Below, one piece after another: positions 31,818-42,202 of a stretch of 64,000 bases of DNA. A program made the translations under genes and the position numbers. The notes under the pieces were generated by a model. The model did not search any database, was not told the DNA's origin, and saw only the letters and a list, made by a program, of their open reading frames with translations. The stretch is from assembly GCA_037953745.1 (NCBI GenBank), contig JBAKBP010004430.1, positions 62,001-126,000 on the forward strand, read 5' to 3'. The DNA comes from Lithodes maja (taxonomy: Eukaryota > Arthropoda > Malacostraca > Decapoda > Lithodidae). How positions within the stretch are numbered: position 1 is the stretch's first letter; each line of letters starts with the position of its first letter.

Positions 31818-32282
31818 GTTGACTTCGGCCCAGTGATCTAGGACCACTATCCTCGGTGACCTCGGCCCATTTTGGTGACTTCGGACCAATATATTTTTGG
31901 TCCGAAGTCACCGATCTTAAACTACCGCTTTCTTGCGAGATTCGGCAATAGGCAAACAAATGGTTACTTATTATAGCTGTATTATTTCTCCTCCACACCA
32001 ATTCCTTCTCTATTTATAAATGATGTCAGGATTTATTGATAAAGTTCTAGTGAACTTATACGCTCGGTGCATGCAGCGCATATCCTACTATCGAGTGTGT
32101 GTGTTTGTGTGTATGTATAGTCTTAACCATAGACAAATCGTATATATCTTGGTGTATTTTGGAACTGTTCATTATGGATTTGTGTAGGCTATAGTCTTAC
32201 TTCAGCCTGGTTTACATTTCTCACAGATCCACTAATATTAAAAGAGCTTTCGACCTTCGTAAAGTACGGTGTAGCCTATCTT
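31818..32282 (+). repeat. Left long inverted repeat
   Basis: It pairs with 49,698-50,160. The outer 110 bases hold several spaced variants of gtgacttcggccc and a palindrome around 31,890-31,915 (ggtgacttcggacc...ggtccgaagtcacc). A short GT-rich stretch lies at 32,096-32,135. Confidence 0.85.
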
Positions 32283-32690
32283 ATAATATATATTGCATTT
32301 CTTCAACTAACTAAATAGGACTCATTATAATGAAACAATAGGATAAATCAAACAAAGGAAAAATATGATATGACACAGTGAAGCAACAGAATGAGATCGT
32401 ACAATCGTGAATCATTATGTATGAATCTTTATTGATATATAGATTAGTAGCTGCATTGTGGAAATCATGAATCCCAAACCATAATATGTTGCAGGTTCGA
32501 ATACAGCCTAATCCAGTTATAATCTATGATTTGTCCTGGTAGGTTGGTTGTAGCAATTGGACATTTTGAATGGATACAGTATATTGTGAAATGTTGACAT
32601 AGCTACAGTGACTTTTAGATATTTCAAATAGCGTTGAGTTTAGGATTGACATTCACGCATATATACGACAACCCCACTAAGAGACACACA
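32283..32690. other. No gene seen
   Basis: A/T-rich sequence between the left inverted repeat and the transposase remnant. A B-box-like ggttcgaatac at about 32,493 has no matching tRNA arms. Nothing else is recognisable. Confidence 0.5.
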
Positions 32691-32694
32691 GCTG

Positions 32695-34092
32695 GTTATA
32701 GCCTCCACCAGCTTTTGCGTTCGTTGCTGCCTTGAAGTACGGGGCCAACAGGAGGCACTGCAGTGTGATCGCTGCAACGAATGGCAACATCGAAAATGTG
32801 GTACCGGAATTGCACGGCATTTTTACCGCAAAATGGTGAACGGAGTAGCACACCTTGATGACTGGCAGTGCTGGAGATGTGAAGCAGAGGCAAATAGCTG
32901 TGAAGAATCTAATATGCAGCATAGTTCGTCCCTTAATCCAGAAACTACGTCTGTGCTTGACCCATCAGAGTTTAATGAATCTTCTATATTGGATCCTGAA
33001 CCGGTAATTCCAGATGAACCTCAACCCTGTGACAACGCTTACAAGATAATTAAAGGCTCTTCAATACGTGGTGGAGATAAATTGTTTGACCCTCATGGCT
33101 ATTCGTACACAGTAAAATGGAAATCTACAAGGACGGTAACATGATGTTCAAATAGATCTCGGTCAACAAACTGTCTTGCTACTGTGCGCCAGATGGATGA
33201 ACATACATTTATTCACGGACCTCAAGAACATGTTCACAAAGCTCAATCGGGGACTGAAGTAGCAGCATATGTTGCAATGCAAGCAAAGAATATTGCAAAA
33301 GAAAATCCCTTTAAATCTGCTAATGATATTGAAGAATATGAAGAATCAACTAAGCAAGTTCCTGTCATGCAGTGCGTCATGTCTCGTCGTCGCAAGAAGG
33401 ATTACAATGCTGTACTTGATGCCATCAAAAATCTACAGTACTTCCAAGTGAATTAAAAGTCAAGAGAATTGTAATGGATTTTGAAAAGGCACTCTGGCGA
33501 TCAACAAGTTAGGTGTTTGAAAACGTCAACATCAAAGGATGTGCATTCCATTTTACTCAAGCTGTATTTAGGAAAATACAAGAACTAGGTCTGCAAGTAG
33601 CATATAAATCTGATAATGGGACAAATAAAGTGGTTAGAAAATTTATGGGTCTTTGTCTCATACCACATCAGCATATTCCAGGTTTATTTCAAGGATTAAA
33701 GGAAACATTAACTACTGGACCACTTCTCGAGTTTGCTAATTACAGTATATAGAAAAGACCTGGGTAAACTCTGTTGTATGGCCGCCCAAATCCTGGAGTG
33801 TATATGGTCTTAGTATCAGGACTAATAATGATCTTGAAGGTTGGCATAATAGACTGAAGGCGAGGGGCAAAGCACAAATGTAATTTTATTTTATGGTGCA
33901 ACTCTTGCAAAATGAGGCAGATTTGGTAAGTACCCAAGTAAGATTGGTCTCCGAAGGAAAACTGAAAAGACACCAAAGATCAGTGTACGGTACAAAAAGT
34001 TACAAGCTAGGATTTTCAGTCTTTGGGAAGAATATGAGCAAGGTGAAAGGAGTGCCCAGCGTTTACTGCGAGCTGTATCATGTCTTTATGCC
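32695..34092 (+). pseudogene. MULE transposase remnant with PHD and FLYWCH fingers
   Basis: Starting near 32,725, a PHD-type Cys4-His-Cys3 finger reads CCLEV...CDRCNEWQHRKCG...WQCWRCEAE. An acidic linker and a FLYWCH finger follow (GDKLFDPHGYSYTVKW, then WRCS with the Trp codon changed to TGA at 33,142, then a CLATV...H end). Later frames give MQCVMSRRRKKDY, a catalytic-core-like MDFEKALWRS followed by VNIKGCAFHFTQAVFRKIQ, then NNDLEGWHNRLK and a final SLWEEYEQGE block. The order is that of FLYWCH-containing MULE transposases. Stops, frameshifts and a probable central deletion make it non-functional. Confidence 0.75.
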
Positions 34093-34110
34093 CCTTAATG
34101 TTAATATACT

Positions 34111-34157
34111 GCTTTGCGCAGTGGCAGTATCGTAACCAATGAGGTTTAGTTTTCCGA
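34111..34157 (+). ncRNA. U4 snRNA 5' fragment fused to a LINE
   Basis: The sequence gctttgcgcagtggcagtat and the following caatgaggttta match the 5' end of U4 spliceosomal RNA, as I recall it, with one difference over about 38 bases. Similarity weakens after about 34,150. The 3' domain and Sm site of U4 are absent, so this is not a functional snRNA gene. It is in the same orientation as the LINE, which suggests template switching by the LINE RT onto U4 RNA. Confidence 0.75.
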
Positions 34158-34465
34158 GTGACGTATCTGCTACTGCTGAAGGCCCAAAACACGGTTAAAG
34201 TTTTCAATTCCATCTTTGCCTAGTACTTGCGACACCTCGGTTGGGTTACCTTCTTAGGAAGGTAATCAAGTCGTACCCCACCTGCTCGTGGTGACCTCGC
34301 AAACACCCATTTCTATTTATTTTTTCCATTTGTTCTTTTTTCAAGAGAGGGTGACACAAACGGGGACGGCGCTACCTGGGTTTATCCCAGGTAGTAGTTT
34401 AATTTTACTGTAATTTTATTAAGTGTTTTGTATATTTTTAACTGTAGGCTACATAAATATAAACA
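34158..34465 (+). other. LINE 5' untranslated region with two hairpins
   Basis: Non-coding leader before ORF1. Two strong hairpins are visible: ttaccttc-ttag-gaaggtaa at 34,246-34,265 and ctacctggg-tttat-cccaggtag at 34,372-34,394. Thirteen bases near 34,196 (aaagttttcaatt) equal the reverse complement of an internal U4 segment, which may be chance. Confidence 0.55.
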
Positions 34466-35836
34466 ATGGCCGGCCAAGGCAAACGGAGGCAGAGTTTATT
34501 GGGAGATGAAGAGAGCTATGAATTTGAGGGATTTCTGGCAGGGGGTAATGAAGTAGAGGATCAATTGACTGTGGTGAAGAGACAGATGATGGGTCTGTTA
34601 AGATGGAAGGGAGTTATGGAGAATTGGAGGAGAGATATAGGTGTGAAGGTGGAGTCACTGACAGAAATATGTGGAGCCAGTTCAGTAGCAACTGCAGATG
34701 GGCCATTAATTGCTAACCTAGATGCTGTGATGAGGAAAGTAGATGAGCTGGAGGCAGAGAACATGGCACTCAAGGAGCAGCTAAAGGAGTATGAGGGCCA
34801 TTTAAGTGAGAAAGTAAAGGGAGTAATAAGTGAGGAGAAAAATGAGTGGACAAGGGTGGGGAATGCTAAGGTGGATGCATTGGAAGAAATCATGAAGGAG
34901 CAGGTGGAAGAGAGAGAAAAAGAGAAAAGAGAGTTTGAGAAGAATGTAGTGCAGGTTTTGAAGAGCAAGGAAAAGGTAGTGAGGGAAACAGTAGAGACCA
35001 AAAAGGAGCCGACCAAACGCACCACTGAGGTGGTAGATGGTGGAAAGAAAAAAACTGTCTGGGACCATCAGGTCCTGGTAGTGAAGCCAAAAGACCGATC
35101 CTCCGAGCCAGTAAGCCCACCAGATACAAAGGCAATCGAGACTGCTTTGGCTTCGGTTCCGGTTAACAAGTTAACTAGAACTGATTCAGGTGTACTGGTG
35201 GTACGATTTCCATCCAAGAAAGCCAAAGAAGATGCAGAAAGGGCCATCAATCAGTGTTTGGGGGTGGACAGTGCCTTCAGTGTCTCCGAACCAAAGAAGA
35301 TGATGCCAAAAATGACTCTGGTAGGCATTGCTAATGACGCTGAGGATAATGAGATCATTCCCAGCATCCTCAACAAGAACCCAAGAATAAAGTCCCTGGT
35401 CGACGATGGCTTAGCTATGAATTTGCTATTCACTAAGCAAAAGAGTGATGCACACACTAAGACTGCGGTAGTAAAAATGTCACCTGAAATACGCTCTTCC
35501 ATTGTGGATGATGGCAATTCTGTGTATGTTGGACTTGTGAGATGTCGTGCATACGATCGCTTCTGGGTAACACAATGTTACCATTGCCAGGGCTTTGGTC
35601 ATACCAGTGACAGGTGTTTTCGGAAAAATGAGGATCCAAAATGCAACTTCTGTGCCGGTACTCATAACTCAAAAGACTGCACCAACAAGACTTCCCCCAA
35701 ATGTATAAATTGTATGAGCTCCACATCAGTTACGGAGCCGCCAAATCATTTCGCCTCAAGTAGAAATTGTCCTTTAATGACAGATCAGAGAAATAAAGTT
35801 ATTGAGAACACCAATTTTGTAGGTTCAAAAAACTGA
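34466..35836 (+). CDS. LINE ORF1 protein (CCHC nucleic-acid binding)
   Basis: 456 residues from the ATG at 34,466. The first 200 residues are highly charged and probably coiled-coil (EMIMKEQVEEREKEKREFEK-like). The middle, about 220-345, looks like an RRM-type fold (SGVLVVRFPSKKAKEDAERA). The C-terminal 85 residues hold three Cys/His motifs: CYHCQGFGHTSDRC, CNFCAGTHNSKDC and CINC...NHFASSRNC. This is the usual layout of a CR1/L2/Jockey ORF1 RNA-binding protein. The frame is intact. It ends in TGA at 35,834, directly after the heptamer a-aaa-aac. Confidence 0.85.
   Translation: MAGQGKRRQSLLGDEESYEFEGFLAGGNEVEDQLTVVKRQMMGLLRWKGVMENWRRDIGVKVESLTEICGASSVATADGPLIANLDAVMRKVDELEAENMALKEQLKEYEGHLSEKVKGVISEEKNEWTRVGNAKVDALEEIMKEQVEEREKEKREFEKNVVQVLKSKEKVVRETVETKKEPTKRTTEVVDGGKKKTVWDHQVLVVKPKDRSSEPVSPPDTKAIETALASVPVNKLTRTDSGVLVVRFPSKKAKEDAERAINQCLGVDSAFSVSEPKKMMPKMTLVGIANDAEDNEIIPSILNKNPRIKSLVDDGLAMNLLFTKQKSDAHTKTAVVKMSPEIRSSIVDDGNSVYVGLVRCRAYDRFWVTQCYHCQGFGHTSDRCFRKNEDPKCNFCAGTHNSKDCTNKTSPKCINCMSSTSVTEPPNHFASSRNCPLMTDQRNKVIENTNFVGSKN
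35827..35833 (+). promoter_or_regulatory. Candidate -1 frameshift heptamer at the ORF1/ORF2 junction
   Basis: The heptamer a aaa aac lies in the correct register (tca aaa aac tga) on the last two sense codons of ORF1. ORF2 is open in the -1 frame across this point and has no ATG before its endonuclease motif. These are the sequence requirements for retroviral-type -1 frameshifting. I see only a weak downstream stem, so efficiency is unknown. Confidence 0.55.
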
Positions 35837-38800
35837 AAAATGCACATGGGAGCCGGTTGAAACTGGGTCTGTTGAATGTTCGTTCCTTGCGTAACAAAAT
35901 GGATCATATTTGCGAGATCTTGGATGAACGTAACCTTGATGTATTATGTCTCACTGAGACCTGGTTGTTCGAGTCAGATCTGAATATTATCCGGGCGGCA
36001 TTGCCTAAAACCCATTCCATAATAAATGTTCCTAGGCCTAGGGGAGATCATCCGGGTGGTGGAGTGGCAGTTGTCTACTCCACATCTCTGGTGAATATCT
36101 TGCAAATAAGCCATAACCCAGCCCCTCTTTATTATGAACTGTTGGAAGTGGAAATAAAACTCCATCAACAAATTCTAAGAATGGCAGTTGTCTATAGGCC
36201 TGGCCATCGTGGCACAGATAGGGGTTTTATGGAAGAGTTTGGGCAGTTTCTCGAGGAATTTTCTGCTAAAACCGGAAGACTTTTGATATGTGGAGATTTT
36301 AATTACTGGGTTGACAGCCCTCATCTGAAGCCATTCTCTCCTGAGTTCCTTGAGTTGACTGATCAGAACAATTTTGTAAACCATGTGTCCCACCCAACTC
36401 ATATCTTAGGACACACCCTTGACTTGGTTTTCTCTCCTGTGGGTTGTGGTGGTGTTCTGGATGTTGATGTTGAGAATGCTGACCCTAATACCTCTGATCA
36501 TGCTTTGATTACTTTCAGTTTTGATTTCCCTAAGCCACTCACACATGAAAAAGTAATCAGATTTAGAAATTATAAAAATGCAGACCTAAATTTGGCTAGC
36601 AGTGAAGTAAAACAGTACTTGGGAAGTATTGATACTTCCAACCTTACTTCAGATGAGCTGGTGGAGGTACATGGAAATGCACTTAAATTAGTGTTCGATC
36701 ATCACTGTCCAGAAGTAGAGAAGAAAATCATAGTACGAGATGATTCGCCCTGGTATAGCACTCGAGTTAAATTTCTTAGAAGAGCGCTTAGAAGAGCTGA
36801 ACGTGAATGGCGGAAAAATAAAACAGACTCTACATGGTTGCAATATCTGTCAGCCAGAAGAGCTGTGGTCCACAAAATCAAAGATGAAAAGAAAGTGTAT
36901 TATCAGGGAAAAGTTGACTCGTGTGGTAACGACCAGAGGAGGTTGGCTTCAATTGTAAACAGTTTACTTGGAAAAACAAGAGTCAGCTTAAGACCTTCTG
37001 TACCCGATGCTGAGTTGGCTGCCAACTTTGTGGCATTTTTTGCTGGCAAGATAACTCGCATAAGACAGGAACTGGATGATGCTTCTGTTAGTGAAGAACT
37101 TTCAGTTGTACTCCAACCCCGACACATTCCTAATAATGTCCTCTCATCCTTTCACTCAGTAGAGGTGGTCATGATCTCGTCCTACATAAGAAACCTCAAT
37201 AAAACATTTTGCCCGTTGGATCCCATAAATGTTTCCAAGCTACCAAGAGTCTATGATCACACAGTTGAGTTTATTTCCAAAATAATTAATAAGTGCTTCT
37301 CTGAAGGTAGCTTCCCACATTCTGAAAAGCATGCACTACTCCGACCTACTCTAAAGAAGCCTGGACTTGATGTTGAGAACATGTTGAACTATCGTCCTGT
37401 CTCCAACCTGTCCTTCATATCAAAGATATTAGAGCGTGCAATACCGAGAATACCGAGAATACCGAGGTATTCTCGGGTGGATGGGACTCGTTAGCCTTGG
37501 TCGGCAACTCATCTAGGGGAGACGACCTTATACAAATCCGGGTGGATGGGACTCGTCAGCCTTGGTTGGCAACCTGTCTAGGGGAGTAAACCTGATACAA
37601 ATCCGTACTGCTTACCTAAGGGTAAGGCAGGTTAGTGGATGGATTAGCCGAACACCACTGTAGAAAAATAGTGCTAACAAGATACACAGAGGGCCTCTGA
37701 GTCGGACGGATCCTAAATTGAGTGGTCAATCTTGTAAGTCCTTCACTAAACTGGCTCGGGTTGTCCCTCTCACAGGGAATAGGTCCGCTTGGGGGCATTC
37801 TGTGTATGGCCACCCTCGTAAGGGGAGTAAGGCGTCCGGCAATAGATAGATAGAATACTTGACCAATTACAACCACTACTTCAGCAGAATGAAACTATCC
37901 CAATTTTTCAGTCTGCTTACCGACAGCATCATTCAACTGAAACAGCATTGATTAGAGTACATAATGATCTAGTTGAGAACATTTGCAATGGTGTGGCCTC
38001 ACTATTGGTCTTGCTTGATCTCTCTGCGGCTTTTGACACAGTGGATCACGAGTTGTTATTGAGTGATCTTTATGATTGTGGTGTGCGTGACTCCGCTCTC
38101 TTGCTTCTTGGGTCGTACTTGTCAGGTAGATCCCAGAGTGTGATGGTAAATCAAGTGGTCTCAGACTCGACACCCCTGCAGTATGGTGTTCCGCAGGGAT
38201 CAGTTTTAGGTCCTATCCTATTTATAATTTATATTAGCAGTTTGTCTCTTCTGCTTCGTGCACATAATGTCACCTTTCACTTTTATGCAGATGACACCCA
38301 GATTTATGTGAGAATCACAAATATAGTTGATATACGGAGTAAGATGGAATTGTTGATGTCTGATATCAAGAAGTGGATGAGAGCGAGAAAACTTAAACTA
38401 AATGATGGTAAAACTGATATTCTCATCATCCGAGGAAATAGAAGAGCTGATGATATAGTAGGTGCCCTCTCCATCAATGTGGGTGGATCTCAGCTGCGAC
38501 CGGCCAACTCTGTTCGAAATCTGGGTGTATATGTGAACTCCCGATTAGATTTCAAAGAGCATGTAAACCAGATAGTTAAAAGTTGTTACTTGCACATCAG
38601 AAATCTCTATTTGGTGAAGCCGTTTATAACCAGACGTTGCCTCCTGACGTTGGTTCACTCATTGGTCTTCTCTCGTGTTGATTATTGCAATGCCCTGTTG
38701 GTGGGTCTTCCAAATTATATTTTGAAGAAAGTTCAGTCTGTTCTTAACAGGGCCGCAAGACTAATTTTTGGTGTTCCACCTAGAACTCCTACTACATCTC

Positions 38801-38892
38801 TTCACATAGAACTGCACTGGCTGCCAGTAAGAGCAAGAATAGAATTTAAGTTGTGTTTGGTGACTTTTAAGGTTCTCGTCTTCTTTCTTTGA
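35837..38892 (+). pseudogene. LINE ORF2: APE endonuclease and reverse transcriptase
   Basis: ORF2 is open in the -1 frame relative to ORF1 from before 35,837. It begins with LLNVRSLRNKM and LCLTETWL, then ICGDFNYW and SDHALITF, the endonuclease active-site motifs. RT follows, with YRPVSNLSFISKILERA up to 37,439. A 409-bp insertion lies here, and the frame resumes with SAYRQHHSTETA, LLDLSAAFDTVDH, YGVPQGSVLGP and FHFYADDTQIYV near 38,277. A frameshift near 38,880 cuts the last 50 or so residues, whose remains read on in another frame. The first ATG in frame, at 35,899, would remove the essential N-terminal motif. Confidence 0.85.
37445..37853 (+). mobile_element. Short non-autonomous element with an RTE-type LINE tail
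   Basis: It is a 409-bp insertion flanked by aatac (37,440-37,444 and 37,854-37,858) that interrupts ORF2; removing it restores the reading frame. It ends ggcgtccggcaatagatag, while the RTE-type LINE of this window ends ggcgtcaggcaatagatag. A small hairpin precedes the tail in both. The start holds a perfect palindrome (ccgagaatacc-ga-ggtattctcgg), then a 65-bp unit in two copies beginning gggtggatgggactcgt. It is probably mobilised by the RTE-type LINE. Confidence 0.75.
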
Positions 38893-39215
38893 GAGGTCAT
38901 TCTCCTACATGTCTCCGAGGTTGTATAACAGGTTGCCGCTGTCCATGAGACAACTGAGTTCTGTTGAATGCTTCAAGAGACAACTTAAGACTTTTCTCTT
39001 TGAGAGAAGCTATGATCTTGAGAGAGGTGTCATGACAGATGGCTATAGAGTTTAGGCTATTTTGCCACTGCTAGTGATTGTTAAATGTGTGTTGTATATA
39101 AGCCTTCTTTTGATGCATTGATTTTTGTTCTTTTTTCTTTCTCTTTTCGAGCGCTAGTGAATTCTTCGGAAAAATTGGCGCTTATGAGAAATAAGTAACA
39201 TGCTTATTATTATAC

Positions 39216-39636
39216 ATACAGGCTGGTTTATTTTCTTTACTGTTTTAACGACTGTAGTACTACTATGTATACCGGTACTACTATACTGGAATGAATTAGA
39301 TTAGACTATTAGGTGCATATCCTATGCGATTTTATTTTTTTACGAATGCATTTTAGTAAGAGATTTTATGCGGTTATAATACAATAACCCCTGATAAGCC
39401 AGTCTATCTTGGTATAATGGATTAGACTCCTATAGGTGCGAGTCGTATGCGATTTTAATTTTGACGAGTGTGTTTTAATGAGATTTTATGCTGTTACATT
39501 ACAATATCCCCTGATAAGCCAAGACTATCTCGATTGCTATTCTTATCTCTAAAATAAATACCAGACAAGTGTAATACTTCGATTAGAAGGCGGTCCACAA
39601 TACTCACCTAGATATTGCATAGAATAACCCAGTCTA
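39216..39636. repeat. Intervening sequence with a 121-bp tandem duplication
   Basis: From about 39,299 a 121-bp unit occurs twice. Landmarks are gattagact, atgcgatttta and cccctgataagcca, first near 39,299-39,419 and again near 39,420-39,541. No coding signal. It belongs either to the MULE-like interior or to another remnant. Confidence 0.65.
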
Positions 39637-40093
39637 ATGCTGGGTTCACACATTCACATATATTGCTCCCGACAGCGCCCGTCAGGCGTAATCGCCAATT
39701 TTGTGTTCTGACGGGAGTAGTCCGGCCGTGAACGCCCGTATAACCACGACTATTGCACTTCCCGACAGACGTACCGTGACGGGGCCAGTGATACGTCAGT
39801 CGTAATGTAGTCGTATTGAACTACGTACGTGTTTGCGACTTGCATAAGCATGTCCCCGTTCGTCCGCATGGGCTGCCCGATTTGCGGGAACACAGGCCAC
39901 GCCCATGCCACGCCCCCACAAGACCTGCGTAGCTGAGGCCGTACGTCTTGGGATTGTTTAGGACCTACCTGGACCGGTTCCGGACAATCGTAGGCACACC
40001 CCGTCTGTCCAAACACAGACAAAGACAGTCTTTGTCAACCACGTAGGTATGGGTTGGAATCTGGGAACTACAAAAGGGCAGGACTGGCCACAC

Positions 40094-40701
40094 CTTTGCC
40101 ATTCCCACTCCTTCCTCGGCACCATGAACAACATCGCGGAATTCATCCTGGAGGAGTTAAATTTTGTGAACTCCCTAATCAAACCGGAGAACAGGCATAA
40201 CACGCGGCTAATAAAATGGATCCTTTCCTACATAGAAATCTTAAAACTACTTGCAATAGCAAACTACATCCATCAAGAGGAACAAGAGAAGAAGGAAAGG
40301 AGCAAGAGGACAGTGTGGGTGTGGCCTTATCTGCAACGAAGGCTTGAACATGGCCATTATGAGAACCTGATGGAAGAGTTGGCCAGAGAATGTCCACACA
40401 TGTACAAGAACTTCACCCGGGTAGACAAACAACTATTTGATGAGATTGTGGAACGTGTCACCCCCATCATTCAGAGGAAACCTACGTTCTGGCGAAAACC
40501 CATTCCTCCTGGTCTGCGGGTGGCCATCACCCTACGTTTCCTCGCTACGGGTGAAACCTACAGGAGCCTGCAGTACTCCTTTCGGGTTGCCCACAACACC
40601 ATCAGCCAAATTGTTCCAGACACATGCCAGGCCCTCATCTCTGTCTACGGAGATCAGGAGCTCAAAACGCCACAATCGCCTGCTGAATGGAAGGAGGTTG
40701 C
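40094..40701 (+). pseudogene. Harbinger transposase, N-terminal part
   Basis: The frame 40,049-40,867 carries a HARBI1-like N-terminus: FTRVDKQLFDEIVERV, then GLRVAITLRFLATGETYRSLQYSFRVAHNTIS and the TPQSPAEWKEVA block. The first ATG that fits the protein is near 40,124 (MNNIAEF), though the frame is open upstream. The gene is cut at 40,701 by the CAG-flanked element; residues after that belong to the insertion. The rest of the gene is at 48,324. Confidence 0.8.
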
Positions 40702-40865
40702 CAGTAGTGGAGCAGATAACTGCAAATTTCAGGAGAATCGTTCAAATGGTGATGCAAGCATGAAATTTGGTACATGTCGCCTTCAAGGTCCATTCTTCTC
40801 AGAAATACCGCTGGCCACGCGAAAATCCAAGATGGCGGTCATTTTTCAAGATGGATGCCGTGCCT

Positions 40866-42202
40866 GACCATATACAGTATTGCTTAATTCTCTTAATTAT
40901 TACCTGGTGAACATTTTAAGAGAAAACTGTTTCTTGCTAACCAGATTAATGAGAAGCACTGTTTTAATCATTGTCATAAGTCTATAATTGGAATTTTAGA
41001 ATGGCATCCAAGATGGCGTCCATTAATTTCATATGTTCATATCTAAGCAACTACTGAACATATAATTTATACATGATTTTTGGTGTGCACATACATTCTT
41101 TGGGTCAGATAATCCAATGGAGCCATTTTCACATTTGTTAGTAAGGACTGAGGCAGTGATGAGATCTTGCAAATATAATAGTGATGTCAACACACAACCA
41201 GGGCACACTGGTAACATCGCTGCTGTGCAACTCAGCATGGGGTTCAGTGTCAGCTTATTTTACTGTACTATACTATAAGTTGTAGTGTAGTTTAATTTAG
41301 TGTCCCAAATGCTTTCTAACAGCCCCATATCAATTAGCTACTAGACAGTAGTTGGTAGATAAGAGTTAGATAGCCGCACCTGAATTGACAGGGTGTGCCA
41401 GCACGGGAGAGCCGAGCCAAGGGTAAGGGGGCTATACATGACTTGCTCATGTACTTACCTGGATGGTGTACAGATCACACGGGACTTAAATGGCACTGGA
41501 TGAATGATCGGGCTAGGTGTAGGTCACCCGAACCTAGTTGTATCCCATAAAGTAATGTGTGTGTAATTTCGTTAAGGTGGTGGTTGTTGTTGTTGTTCCC
41601 CAGGCTGTCTGGACGAACAGCCCCAAGGTTTTGAGCAAGGCCAAGGCCATAAACGAGCACCCCCACAAAACCCTCCCTGCGTACCACTAACAAAGCCTGG
41701 GTGACCGAAGCAACTCCAAAGCAGGGAGCTGAGGAGGGTGCGGATACGCCCGGGAAACCAAAGCCCCACCCAAGGCCCTGTGCCCCTCAGCAATTATGAA
41801 GGGAAAGTTGAGGGGCAAGGGAAAAATGTGACGCTTTGGCTCCCAATCTGCCAACTTCTAGGTTGGCAGTAGGGAGGTCAATCCACGGAAAAGACGCCGT
41901 CACTTGAGATCTAGAAGATATATAAGAAGATATATACAGTCAGAGTAAGCTATGGGTATGGCAGAGATCGCTCAGCTCACACTCTGATAGACCAGCCCAT
42001 CACCACATGACTAGAACCCAATCCTCTCAGCATCATCTAGGAAAGGCCCTAGAAAGCCACCTTTGGCGGGGGGATAGCTCCCCTATTTCAACTCCTTTCG
42101 GGGTTGGTTTCATTAAGGTGGTAAAAGGATAAACCCTCGGCCTTAATCAGAAAGCAAAATGGCAGATTCAAAATCCATTTTTCCCATAAGACAAACTGAC
42201 TG
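40866..42202. other. Interior of the CAG-flanked element, no clear gene
   Basis: I see no protein family signal. The part 41,400-42,165 is richer in G/C and has short inverted repeats (for example acatga...tcatgt near 41,437-41,453). It could be an inserted SINE-like sequence, but I cannot define its ends. Confidence 0.4.

Larger units (their letters stand above)
34111..39205 (+). mobile_element. CR1/L2-like LINE with a U4 snRNA 5' fragment
   Basis: The element starts directly after MULE coding sequence and ends in a TTA-type microsatellite at about 39,205. It carries ORF1 with CCHC knuckles and ORF2 with APE endonuclease and RT. Another copy of its 3' end lies on the minus strand at 63,826-64,000, which fixes the 3' boundary. 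The 5' boundary is the U4-like segment. ORF2 is broken by a 409-bp insertion and a late frameshift. The CR1/L2 assignment rests on the FYADDTQIYV active-site block and C-terminal motifs. Confidence 0.8.

Noticed and set aside
32480..32505. tRNA or tRNA-derived SINE suggested by ggttcgaatac
   Set aside because: No convincing A box, anticodon arm or acceptor pairing around it.
41448..41485. U1 snRNA-like start (tacttacctgg followed by gatcac)
   Set aside because: Only about 11 bases agree with the U1 5' end, spacing differs and the rest does not match; considered chance, unlike the U4 match at 34,111.
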